A program made the position numbers and the translations under genes. From Pseudomonas palmensis (GTDB lineage Bacteria; Pseudomonadota; Gammaproteobacteria; Pseudomonadales; Pseudomonadaceae): a DNA stretch of 64,000 bases. Positions 37,702-45,759 of the stretch are shown piece by piece. How positions within the stretch are numbered: the stretch's first letter is position 1; every line of letters begins with the position of its first letter. A model generated the notes under the pieces. It did no database searches. It was not told the origin of the DNA and saw nothing but the letters and a program-made list of their open reading frames with translations. The stretch spans positions 1 to 64,000 of the forward strand of contig NZ_JAFKEC010000013.1 in assembly GCF_017848315.1 (NCBI RefSeq), given 5' to 3'.

Positions 37702-37922
37702 GCAAAGCCTCTGAACGGGTCAAGGGCAGCCTTCATCTTCATGGCGCGGCCGAAAGCGTCCTTGTCGGTACTTTCAGCAGCCTCATTCCCGTCATCGCCA
37801 ATCGCGGCGCTCGCACCGCCAGTGTCATTCAACGCAGCCCAGGCTGGCTCGGTCTCAAGAGACCTTGCGCCGTAGGCTCGAATCACACCGGTTATGTTTG
37901 TGCCATCCCTTTCAGCGTGCAT
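37698..37922 (-). CDS. 74-aa peptide coupled to the oxygenase gene
   Basis: 74 residues, unrecognised, hydrophilic, without signal peptide or cysteine. The middle is rich in Asp, Gly, Ala, Asn and Glu (NDTGGASAAIGDDGNEAAE) and the C-terminus is basic then aromatic (KMKAALDPFRGFA). AAGGA is optimally placed before the ATG. The stop overlaps the GTG start of the oxygenase gene in GTGA. These two facts support a real gene despite its small size. A precursor or substrate peptide for the hydroxylase is a reasonable guess; an adaptor is the alternative. Confidence 0.55.
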   Translation of the reverse strand: MHAERDGTNITGVIRAYGARSLETEPAWAALNDTGGASAAIGDDGNEAAESTDKDAFGRAMKMKAALDPFRGFA

Positions 37923-38019
37923 GGTCCGTCCTTGGAGTCGAGCATCAGGTGGCTCGTGGAGTCGGGTTGCGAAACGCCAAGCATAGCCACTGTATCGCCA
38001 CCATCCACTGAAAGTGCAG

Positions 38020-38931
38020 CTACAGGTGGAAATGCCCCGCAGCCTCGGGCTGATAGAGCACCTTCCGGATCTCGATCCGGCGGGTTCGATCAGCGATTCG
38101 CCAGTCGATGGCGTCCCCCTCCTGATAGCCGAGGATGGCGGCGCCGATGTCGGAACACACCGAATGCTTGCCGGTGCTGCTGTCCGCGTCTTCGGGGTAG
38201 ACCAACGCCACTTCGATCTCCTCGTCGTCCAGCTGCAACAAGGCCCTGGAGTTCATCGTGACGACATTGCGCGCCACCTGCTGCGGCTTCACGACGATGG
38301 CCCGCTCGAGCTCATGCTCGAGTTCAACCACGGTCGGGCCTTCCTCTAGCGCGATCAGGCCCTCGAGCCTGGCCTTGTCGATTTCTGTGATGTAGATCCC
38401 GGTGGAGTCGCCCACGGCACCTTCGCGCAAGAGCCTGAGGTAGCGCCCCATCGTCATGGCAAATGACTTCAATGTCGGCGTTTCGCTCTCCAGCACAAAG
38501 CCGCTGCGTACAAAGGCTTTCAGCGAGCGCGTGTTGTCCGGGTGGATCTTGGCGATGAGCTTCTTGGCCCGCATGTCGAGGAAGGCCAGTTTCATGCCTT
38601 CGCGAATCGTACGGGCGCCAAGGTTTCGGCCCCACTTGTCGCTGTCTCCGATGACCAGGACGATCTCGCAGTTGGAGCCAGTCTTGACGAGGCGGACAAA
38701 GCCGACGGGGGCGTCATGTCGGTCATAGGCCATGAAGAATCGGCCGCCCCGATTGAATAGATGGGTCAGGATCGGCAATTGAGTCCGATCGATGGCTTGT
38801 TCGATGGAGCGAGAAACATCACGCGAATCACTCAGATAGCAGGTAACACGTTCGTCTTCCAACCAGTCCATCAACGTCAGCGCATGTGCCCGGGTAATTT
38901 CAGGGCACAGCGAAATGAAAGGCCTGTTCAT
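38020..38931 (-). CDS. GNAT acetyltransferase fused to an Rnk/GreA-type domain
   Basis: 303 residues. The N-terminal about 170 residues are a GNAT domain (RNLGARTIREGMKLAF, KIHPDNTRSLKAFVRSGF). The C-terminal about 125 residues match Rnk, the GreA/GreB-like regulator of nucleoside diphosphate kinase: ITEIDKARLEGLIAL, VVELEHELERAIVV, SDIGAAILGYQEGDAIDW. Rnk-type domains bind RNA polymerase. This fusion is a known Pseudomonas architecture and may link acetylation to transcription control. The start is uncertain: ATG at 38931 or GTG at 38940, neither with a strong ribosome-binding site. It lies 97 bases upstream of the 74-aa gene in the same direction. Confidence 0.83.
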   Translation of the reverse strand: MNRPFISLCPEITRAHALTLMDWLEDERVTCYLSDSRDVSRSIEQAIDRTQLPILTHLFNRGGRFFMAYDRHDAPVGFVRLVKTGSNCEIVLVIGDSDKWGRNLGARTIREGMKLAFLDMRAKKLIAKIHPDNTRSLKAFVRSGFVLESETPTLKSFAMTMGRYLRLLREGAVGDSTGIYITEIDKARLEGLIALEEGPTVVELEHELERAIVVKPQQVARNVVTMNSRALLQLDDEEIEVALVYPEDADSSTGKHSVCSDIGAAILGYQEGDAIDWRIADRTRRIEIRKVLYQPEAAGHFHL

Positions 38932-39244
38932 CTTCACCACACTTGATATGCAAAGGATGAAAGCCCTTCATGGCGATTGCCATGACGGTTCTTTCGGCAA
39001 CCGGCCATCTTAAGACATAACGCCAGAATGGCGAACAGGTTGCGCACTTTCCTCCCCCCCACACCGCCTGCGTCCGAACGTCGCAGCAAAGTGACTTGGC
39101 AAATGCCGCGCAATGCTTAAAATCTCGCCTCCTTTTCTACAGTCTGCAGGTGGCATCGCCCTGCCCTGGCTGGCCCTTTCCTGCCGTTCGATACATCGCG
39201 CGTACTGCCCGAAGGCGCCGTGCAGCAGGTCACTCGAGGTTTTT
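38932..39244. other. Divergent intergenic region
   Basis: About 310 bases between the divergent GNAT-Rnk and MFS genes. Contains TCATGGC-GATT-GCCATGA near 38969-38986, a seven-base inverted repeat that might be an operator. The region is crossed by open frames on both strands without ribosome-binding sites. Confidence 0.4.
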
Positions 39245-40555
39245 ATGTCTCCGCGTTTGCTGGCCATGGCGCTGGCGCCCCTGCTGGGCCTGTTCATCAT
39301 CGCCCTGGGCAATGGTGCCTTGTCGTCCTTGACCACATTGCGCCTGGGCGAAGCCGGGGAATCGGCCACGATGATCGGTATCGTCGCCTCGGCCTACTTC
39401 ATCGGCCTTACGCTAGGCGCCCTGTTCAACGACCGGCTGATCCTGCGGATCGGCCATATCCGTGCCTACAGCAGCTTCGCCTCGCTGATTGGCGTCACCA
39501 TCCTGCTGCAGGGCATGTTCTATGACACCTGGGGCTGGTTCGTGCTGCGCCTGATCAACGGCTGGGCCACCGTCGGCGTGTTTCTGGTCATTGAAAGCTG
39601 GCTGCTGCTGGCCGGTGACGCAAAGATCCGCGGGCGCCTGCTAGCGCTCTACATGATCGCCCTGTACGGCGCTGGCGTGCTGGGCCAGGCAACCCTGGGC
39701 GAGATCACCGGTTGGGGCGACACGGCGCCATTCATGGTCGCCGGCATGCTCGCGTCCTTGTCGGTGCTGCCGATCGTGATCCTGCCGCGGGTGTCGCCGC
39801 TGCTCGACCAGGTCGAGCCGCTCAAACCACGACAGCTGCTGGGGGTGACGCCTACCGGTTTGGTGGGGTGCTTTGGCTCAGGGGTGGCCATTGCCGCCGT
39901 GTATTCGTTGCTTCCGCTGTACCTGCAGCGTATCGGCCACGATATCGGCGAAGTCGGCAGCCTGATGGCCTGGACGATTCTCGGGGCAATGCTGCTGCAG
40001 TATCCCGTAGGGCGCTGGTCTGACCGCAGGGACCGCCTGGAAGTACTGACCGTGCTTGCGGCGGTATGCAGCGTGCTTTCGCTGGCAGTGGTACTGCTGC
40101 CGCTGTCCGCGACGCTGCTGGCCGCACTGCTGTTCCTGCTGGGCGGCGGCGTGTTCGCGCTCTACCCGGTAGCGGTCAGCCATGCAGCAGACCGCGCGTC
40201 GCCCGAGGCGCTGGTACCCATGATTCAGGGCCTGCTGCTGATCAACTCGCTGGGCTCTGCCATGAGCCCGCTGATGATCTCGCCGGTCATGACATCGCTG
40301 GGCGAAAACGGGCTGTTCTGGGCCTTCGCGGTGGTCAACCTGAGCATGGTGACGTTTTTCGTCTGGCGTCGCGGCAAGCGCCCGGTACCGGTCAATCCTG
40401 CGCCGTTCACGGCCTCGGCAACCTTTTCGCCTACCGGTGCCGAGTTGCGCCTGACAGAAGACCTGATGCAGGCCGTGCAGGATCACCCGCCGATGCCCGA
40501 TGCGGTCAACGGCCAGGCCGCCCCCAAGCCCGCGCCACACTGCGAGCCTGGTTGA
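39245..40555 (+). CDS. MFS transporter, YcaD-like
   Basis: 436 residues with twelve predicted membrane helices and the loop motifs of YcaD-type DHA1 carriers (GIVASAYFIGLTLGALFNDRL, LLQYPVGRWSDRRDRL). The last about 50 residues are a cytosolic Pro-rich tail. Substrate unknown. GAGG five bases before the ATG at 39245 decides the start over an upstream frame that lacks membrane-protein character for its first 44 codons. Confidence 0.85.
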   Translation: MSPRLLAMALAPLLGLFIIALGNGALSSLTTLRLGEAGESATMIGIVASAYFIGLTLGALFNDRLILRIGHIRAYSSFASLIGVTILLQGMFYDTWGWFVLRLINGWATVGVFLVIESWLLLAGDAKIRGRLLALYMIALYGAGVLGQATLGEITGWGDTAPFMVAGMLASLSVLPIVILPRVSPLLDQVEPLKPRQLLGVTPTGLVGCFGSGVAIAAVYSLLPLYLQRIGHDIGEVGSLMAWTILGAMLLQYPVGRWSDRRDRLEVLTVLAAVCSVLSLAVVLLPLSATLLAALLFLLGGGVFALYPVAVSHAADRASPEALVPMIQGLLLINSLGSAMSPLMISPVMTSLGENGLFWAFAVVNLSMVTFFVWRRGKRPVPVNPAPFTASATFSPTGAELRLTEDLMQAVQDHPPMPDAVNGQAAPKPAPHCEPG

Positions 40556-40688
40556 AAGAGGCTACAGTGGAGCGTCCCGAGACCCCGAACGCGTTGATCG
40601 AGCGTTCACCTTGGGTCGAGAGGCACTGCTTCAGCAGTCGACAGCCTCTTGGGCAACTCGCAATCTGCTCGAAACTGCCGGAGGACGC

Positions 40689-40904
40689 ATGAACCGTTTC
40701 AATCCACGAAAGCTTGGGCTGTCAAAGTGGACCGCCTGCCAGCCGGTCAACCGTGAAAAGCACTTCCTGGTCACCGAGTTGATTTGCGATGAGCACGGCA
40801 CACCCCTGCAGATCGAACTGCAGGCCGTGCACAGCGGGCGAAAACAACTGCTCGACTGGCAGGAACTCAGGGATAGCCAGCGCTGGAAAATCGGATGGTG
40901 CTGA
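40689..40904 (+). CDS. TIGR02450-family Trp-rich small protein
   Basis: 71 residues beginning MNRFNPRKLGLSKWTA and containing REKHFLVTEL and a Trp-rich C-terminus (LLDWQELRDSQRWKIGW), the signature of the TIGR02450 family. Function unknown; the protein is small and cytosolic. GGAGG lies just before the ATG. It converges with the kinase gene. Confidence 0.85.
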   Translation: MNRFNPRKLGLSKWTACQPVNREKHFLVTELICDEHGTPLQIELQAVHSGRKQLLDWQELRDSQRWKIGWC

Positions 40905-40929
40905 ACGGCACATTCTGGGTATGGGACGA

Positions 40930-41562
40930 TCAACCGATCGCCTTGTGAATCCTTTGACTGGCAGCATGGATCTCGCAAACCAGTTGCCCCACCGCCTCCT
41001 CAACCGTGCCTTCATTACGGCACAGCACCCACCCGTTATCCGCAACCGCCTGCTCGAATGCCTGCGTGGCAGCAACCTGCTCCTCCAGGCTGAACATCAC
41101 GGTACTGCCCAGCCCTCGCGTTCTGGCCGCCGCCCTCGCCCACGAAATCTGCGGGCTGGTAACCACCCCTACGTGCAGGTCCGGCACACTCACCTCGCGC
41201 TCGAGGTTCAACCGCAGAATCTCGGCAAACGGCACTATCCGGCGAAACGCCGCATCCGATGGATACCAGCGGTCGATCAGGATGATGCTGTTGGGCGGCT
41301 GCCTGGTCAGCACCTGGCGGGAAATCCAGGCCCGGCTCTCGGCAAGGCGTTCGCAAACCGCCCACTCCAGCGACCGGCTGGGGTTTCTGACCAGTGCGTT
41401 GACGAGCGCCATCGTCTCGCCCCGGCCGGGGTCGCTGTTTTTCTCGGACAGCCGGACCACCTTTCTGCCGTCAGCCCGCAGTGCCTGGGTCACAGCTTCC
41501 AGCAGCGTGGTCTTGCCGGTTCCCTTGGGGCCATCCAGCGAAACGAAAAGCGGACGGTTCAT
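40930..41562 (-). CDS. Thymidylate kinase-like P-loop kinase
   Basis: 210 residues. P-loop FVSLDGPKGTGKTTLLEAV at the N-terminus, DRWYPSD as the DR(Y/H)-type motif of dTMP kinases, and an arginine-bearing LID region. It differs enough from housekeeping Tmk that a nucleotide or other small-molecule kinase is possible. The ATG at 41562 is preferred over one nine codons earlier, since the P-loop strand then starts as in the family and GAGG stands upstream. Confidence 0.72.
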   Translation of the reverse strand: MNRPLFVSLDGPKGTGKTTLLEAVTQALRADGRKVVRLSEKNSDPGRGETMALVNALVRNPSRSLEWAVCERLAESRAWISRQVLTRQPPNSIILIDRWYPSDAAFRRIVPFAEILRLNLEREVSVPDLHVGVVTSPQISWARAAARTRGLGSTVMFSLEEQVAATQAFEQAVADNGWVLCRNEGTVEEAVGQLVCEIHAASQRIHKAIG

Positions 41563-41650
41563 TGTTGTTGCGCCTCTGGTTGTGTCCATCAGTCATGAGC
41601 CGGCATTCTTGCACACCCGCTCCCCAGCAGACACCGAGGCACCTCCGTCA

Positions 41651-42373
41651 ATGGACCCGACACTCACCCAGGCCCTTGCGCAACTGCGCAGCGCCCTGCC
41701 CATCGGCCTGCGTCACGCCCGGGCCCTGCTGCAACGCTGCGCCGGCAACCCGCAGCAGGCCGCCGAGCTGTACAAGGCCGAACTGCTGCAGGTGCTGATG
41801 GAAAAATCCGGTCTTCCACACCACCAGGCCCGCCAGTACCTGCACAGTGCGGGCTACGACCTGAGCCGCGCCTTGACCGCCCTGGACGAAGCGCGTTTCA
41901 CCCTGACCCAGCGCATTCTGCGCCACCATCACCAGGACAAACCACGCGCCCTGGACCTGATCGCCCAGGCCATCGAAACCGCCGAACAGCTGCCCCGCCA
42001 GTACGGGCTGGATTTCGAGCGCCTGGATCAACTGCCCCCGGCGCTGCGCTGCTTCATGGTGATCCACGAATGGCTGGCCTTCGAGCAATGGGAAGGCTTT
42101 GACAGTGCCCTGCACTTTCACCTGCCCCAGGCCATCGCCCAACTCAGGCACCTGCAGCTCGATGCCCTGGCGAACACACTGGAGCAGGCCGATCAGCGCC
42201 AGCAGCACCTGCGCCAGGCCCATGCCGATGAACGCCACGTCGAGCTGGCCGTACGGGTCCAGCAGGACCTGCTCTTCGACGCCTGCCAAACCCGCTTCAA
42301 CCAGCAGCGCACGCAGCTCGACGAGCAGCTGTACGCGTGGGTGGAGCGGCACATGGCGCAGTTTCCCGCCTGA
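41651..42373 (+). CDS. Conserved hypothetical with UBA/EF-Ts-like N-terminus
   Basis: 240 residues, soluble, helical, not assigned to a family. The N-terminal LPIGLRHARALLQRCAGNPQQAAELYKAE and LPHHQARQYLHSAGYDLSRALTAL segments look like two UBA or TS-N type three-helix units (R-x-A-G-D/N-x2-x-A-x2-L pattern). The remainder is a separate helical domain rich in Leu, Gln and His. It may bind protein or RNA; that is inference. It is followed 67 bases later by the YcxB-like gene on the same strand. Confidence 0.6.
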   Translation: MDPTLTQALAQLRSALPIGLRHARALLQRCAGNPQQAAELYKAELLQVLMEKSGLPHHQARQYLHSAGYDLSRALTALDEARFTLTQRILRHHHQDKPRALDLIAQAIETAEQLPRQYGLDFERLDQLPPALRCFMVIHEWLAFEQWEGFDSALHFHLPQAIAQLRHLQLDALANTLEQADQRQQHLRQAHADERHVELAVRVQQDLLFDACQTRFNQQRTQLDEQLYAWVERHMAQFPA

Positions 42374-42440
42374 GCCGCGCCCCTGCAGCGCGCAAGCCGG
42401 TAGACTGCCGCCCTCCCCGACGGACCTCGGATTCCCCCTC

Positions 42441-43127
42441 ATGGAACTGCACTACCGCATCACCCCCGACCACCTCCAGTCCTTGATCGCCGAAGCGCTG
42501 AAGCAGGAACTGCTCAAGCAGGACGCGCAACAGGCCCGCGCCCTGGTCACCTTCGCCAGGTGGCAGAGCCGCCTGATCGGCCCGCTGATGTTCGCCCTGT
42601 GCCTGATCGGCGCCCTGCTGGCGGTGTATCTCCCGGAGCGACGCATCACCCCGGAGAAAGCCATCGCCCTGCTGCTGTTCGCACTGGTGTTCATCCCGCT
42701 GTGGTGGCGCTTTTCCGGGCGCTGGGTCGGCCACCTGCAAGCGCGGATCGCCGCCAACCACGCCAAGCCCCGGGCACCGGTACGCGGGCTCAACCAGCGC
42801 CTGATCGAGGCCAGGCTTCGGGCACCCCTGAAATCGGCCCAGGACACGTACAAGCTGAGCTTCGATGATCAGGGCTTCACGCTGGACAAGGCCCGGGGCG
42901 GCAAGACGGTCCTGGCCTGGGAGCAAGTCGTACACCTGCTGGAAACGCCGGATTTCTACCACGTGGCGAGCGCAGACATGCGCGCCAAGGGCATGGCCTG
43001 CCTGATTGCCAGGCACAGCGAGCTGATGCCGGCGCAGGACTATCAGCAAGGTCTGCAGGCGTTTCTGAGCCACTGCCCAGTCACGGCTAGCGCCCCGGCC
43101 ACGTCTTGCCCCTCAACCCCGAAGTAG
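42441..43127 (+). CDS. YcxB-like membrane protein
   Basis: 228 residues. Two membrane helices (about 45-66 and 73-92) are followed by a cytosolic domain with YKLSFDDQGFTLDKARGGKTVLAWEQVVHLLETPDFYHV, the YcxB-like C-terminal pattern. Function unknown in the family. No strong ribosome-binding site; the ATG is the first in frame after the preceding gene and gives the standard family N-terminus. Confidence 0.7.
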   Translation: MELHYRITPDHLQSLIAEALKQELLKQDAQQARALVTFARWQSRLIGPLMFALCLIGALLAVYLPERRITPEKAIALLLFALVFIPLWWRFSGRWVGHLQARIAANHAKPRAPVRGLNQRLIEARLRAPLKSAQDTYKLSFDDQGFTLDKARGGKTVLAWEQVVHLLETPDFYHVASADMRAKGMACLIARHSELMPAQDYQQGLQAFLSHCPVTASAPATSCPSTPK

Positions 43128-43267
43128 CCCTCGGCCGGCCTGGGCGCAGGTGGTAATTCGGCCAAAGCACAGGGAAGCAATGCCATGGCAACGCGCCGGT
43201 GCTGCATGCAGCCACGGCGAACGTATAAGGTAGGCCGCACAACAATCCAACTGCCAAGGAGACAGCC

Positions 43268-43438
43268 ATGACCCTGTTCTGCCGGCTTAGCCTGCTGTTG
43301 CTGATCGTGGGAATGCTGCTGGGCGAGATCGTGCTCGCCAGCGTGGGGCTGGTGGGCGTGTGCGGCGCGGCGCTGTACATCAGCATCCGCGAGGACACCC
43401 CGCAGGCGCCCCCCGCCGAGCCGGAGTTTCTCGCCTAG
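43268..43438 (+). CDS. 56-aa membrane protein
   Basis: Small gene encoding 56 residues: a hydrophobic stretch of about 36 residues forming two short helices (LSLLLLIVGMLLG and VLASVGLVGVCGAALYI) and a charged Pro/Glu tail. AAGGAG six bases before the ATG is a near-perfect ribosome-binding site, which is the main support. Function unknown. It ends four bases before the convergent TetR gene. Confidence 0.6.
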   Translation: MTLFCRLSLLLLIVGMLLGEIVLASVGLVGVCGAALYISIREDTPQAPPAEPEFLA

Positions 43439-43442
43439 CCGT

Positions 43443-44090
43443 TCAAAGCTGCAGCGGTTCGGCGCCCTTGACGAACATCTGCGCCGTGACAATGCAGCAC
43501 TTCTCGGCCTTCTTCGAACTGAAGGCCTTGTGGTCGAGCGCCCATTCCAGCCAGAAGCCGTCGATCAGCGCGGTGATGGTCAACGCCGCGCTTTTGGCGT
43601 CTATCTGCGTGCCCTGTGCCTTGCCGATGGCCTTGAACACCGACTCCAGTTCCTTGCGATAGTCGGCATAGAGCTTCTTGTTCAAGGCGCGCAGTTGCTC
43701 CGACGATACCGCCGCCCCCCAGAACCCCAGCCAGGTGGTGAGGATGAACTCGTTGAAGATCTGCCCGCGAAACGAGGAGCGGATGATCGCCAGCAGACGG
43801 TCCTCGGGGGTGCCGCCCTGCACCGCCAGGTACTTGCGGGTTTCTTCGCGCAGCTGGTCGGTGAGTTCCTGGTAGGTCGACAGCATCAGCTCTTCCTTGC
43901 TGGAAAAGTGATGGCCGATCAGCCCGATGGACACCCCGGCCTGCGCGCAGATGCGCTCCAGGGTACTGCCACTGTGGCCATAGCGGGTGATGCACTGCAT
44001 CGTCGCCTCGATGATGGCCTTGCGGCGCGTCTCGGGGTCGATGCGGGTTCGACGCTTCCTGGGTTGGGTTACTTCGGGCTCACTGCTCAT
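43443..44090 (-). CDS. TetR-family regulator, BetI-like
   Basis: 215 residues. The N-terminal HTH (RRKAIIEATMQCITRYGHSGSTLERICAQAGVSIGLIGHHFSSKEELM) and the following GFWGAAVSSEQLRALNKKLYADYRKELE helices resemble BetI. It lies last in a run of minus-strand genes for a nucleobase-type permease and two dehydrogenases, and probably represses them; the ligand is unknown. A perfect hairpin separates it from the permease gene, so it may have its own promoter. The usual bet genes for choline oxidation are absent here, so the name BetI would mislead. Confidence 0.82.
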   Translation of the reverse strand: MSSEPEVTQPRKRRTRIDPETRRKAIIEATMQCITRYGHSGSTLERICAQAGVSIGLIGHHFSSKEELMLSTYQELTDQLREETRKYLAVQGGTPEDRLLAIIRSSFRGQIFNEFILTTWLGFWGAAVSSEQLRALNKKLYADYRKELESVFKAIGKAQGTQIDAKSAALTITALIDGFWLEWALDHKAFSSKKAEKCCIVTAQMFVKGAEPLQL

Positions 44091-44209
44091 ACGTCAACAA
44101 CCTGTGCACTGCGGGGCATGGCCCCGGTCTCCGGACAGCGGCTACATCTCAGTCGCCAAGCGAGGCGACAATTTAGCAACTTTTGCCCGGGCAAGTGACA
44201 GGAAATGGC

Positions 44210-44246
44210 GATTGCCCCGGCGTGCGTTGCGCACGCCGGGGCAATC
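44210..44246 (-). terminator. Strong hairpin after the NCS1 permease gene
   Basis: A perfect 17-base stem with loop TTG, ten bases after the permease stop codon. No long T-run follows on the minus strand, but the stem is very stable and probably ends or protects the catabolic transcript. Confidence 0.65.
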
Positions 44247-44256
44247 GTCGACAGGC

Positions 44257-45699
44257 TCAGTTGGCGCTCAGGCCGCGCTCCAGGTCCTTGTCCAGTTCAT
44301 CGATGCGCGACAGCTCCGCCGCGATGTCCTGGGTGCGGCACAGCCACCCGTAGACCAGCGCCGACACCACCAGACCCACCAGCATGCTGATGTCGGCGCC
44401 ATCGAGCAGCGTGGTCACGTAGCCGGTATACAGCCCGGTGCTGGAGAACGGCAGCATGGCCACGAAGCCTGCCACGTAGGCGCCGATGCCGCGCCAGTTC
44501 CAGCGCCCGTAGATCCCGTTGGGCTTGAAGATCTCGGTAATCGAAAACTTGCCGTGGCGTACCTTGTAGAAGTCCACCAGGTTGATCGCCGTCCACGGGG
44601 TGAACAGGTACAGCAGGATGGCCAGGAAGTCGCCGAAGTCCTTCACGAAGTTGTCCGAGGCGGTCATCGCGATGGCGATCGCGGTCCCGCCCACCAGCAA
44701 CATCGAAACGATGCGCTTGAACAAGGTGGAGGTCTGGGTCTTCACCGTGTCGGCGATACTCAGCAAGGTGATCGAGGCGCCGTAGAAGTTCTGCGCCGCG
44801 CTGGTCACCAGGCTCAGCACCGCCAGGATCAGCAGGCATTCGCCGAAGCCGCCGAACAGTGTGTTGCCCAGCATCACCAGGCCCTTGGCCAGGTTCTGCC
44901 CCGGGCTCAGTGCCGCGGCCAGGGCGCCGATCAGCATCATCCACACCCCGCCGATCATCGCGCCCATGTAGGTCCACCAGAACGACGAGCGCACGCTGAC
45001 ATTGGCCGGCAGGTAGCGCGAGTAGTCCGACACGTAGATCGCCCAGCTCAGCTGATACGCGGCGGCCACGAAGAACTGCGCCAGGAACGGCGTTGCCTTG
45101 AAGTCCGAGACGCTCAGCTGATCGGCTGGCAGCTTGACGAAGAAGAACAGCCCCACGGTGAACACCAGCATCACCGCGATCAGCACGAACGCCAGCAGCC
45201 GCTGCACCTTGTGGAAGGTGTTGTAGCCGGCAATCGCCATGACGATCGCCAGCAGCGAGAAGGCGATGGCCGAGCCGTTTTCGGGAACGTCGAACAGTTC
45301 GTGCAGCGTCTGGCCCACCAGCAACTGGTTGAAGGCGTTGTAGCCCACGTAGGTGGCGATGGCCACCACATACACCAGCAACGCGCCCAGGTAGCCGAAC
45401 TGCGGGCGCGACTGGATCAGTTGCGGCAGGCCCATCTGCGGGCCCTGGGTGGAATGGCCGGCCATGAACAGCGTGCCGAAGGCGCAGCCCAGGAAGATCG
45501 CCACCGCCGACCAGAACAGGTTGGCGCCCATGCCGACCCCGATGATGCCCACCGCCAGGGTGGTCAGGTGCGCTTCCCCGCAGAACCAGATGGGCCACAG
45601 GTGCCACGCCTTGCCGTGGCGCTCTGCGAGCGGGACGTAATCGATGGAGCGTGTTTCAAGGTTCAGGCGTCCCTTGGACGCCGAGTGGGAGGCAGACAT
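44257..45699 (-). CDS. NCS1-type purine/cytosine permease family transporter
   Basis: 480 residues, about twelve membrane helices, with the family segments WPIWFCGEAHLTTLAVG, GYLGALLVYVVAIATYVGYNAFNQ and FLAILLYLFTPWTAINLVDFY. NCS1 carriers import nucleobases, allantoin, hydantoins, pyridoxine or related ring compounds with protons or sodium. It follows the alcohol dehydrogenase gene by 60 bases and is probably cotranscribed with the two dehydrogenases, so its substrate likely feeds their pathway. Confidence 0.85.
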   Translation of the reverse strand: MSASHSASKGRLNLETRSIDYVPLAERHGKAWHLWPIWFCGEAHLTTLAVGIIGVGMGANLFWSAVAIFLGCAFGTLFMAGHSTQGPQMGLPQLIQSRPQFGYLGALLVYVVAIATYVGYNAFNQLLVGQTLHELFDVPENGSAIAFSLLAIVMAIAGYNTFHKVQRLLAFVLIAVMLVFTVGLFFFVKLPADQLSVSDFKATPFLAQFFVAAAYQLSWAIYVSDYSRYLPANVSVRSSFWWTYMGAMIGGVWMMLIGALAAALSPGQNLAKGLVMLGNTLFGGFGECLLILAVLSLVTSAAQNFYGASITLLSIADTVKTQTSTLFKRIVSMLLVGGTAIAIAMTASDNFVKDFGDFLAILLYLFTPWTAINLVDFYKVRHGKFSITEIFKPNGIYGRWNWRGIGAYVAGFVAMLPFSSTGLYTGYVTTLLDGADISMLVGLVVSALVYGWLCRTQDIAAELSRIDELDKDLERGLSAN

Positions 45700-45759
45700 G
45701 GCAGTTGCACCTTTTTTTATTGGTCTGGTTGCACGGCTAAGCGGAAAACAGCGGGTTCA

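Noticed and set aside
43443..44090. Naming the TetR gene betI and the region a choline/betaine operon
   Set aside because: No choline dehydrogenase-type flavoprotein or choline transporter is adjacent; only the regulator resembles BetI.
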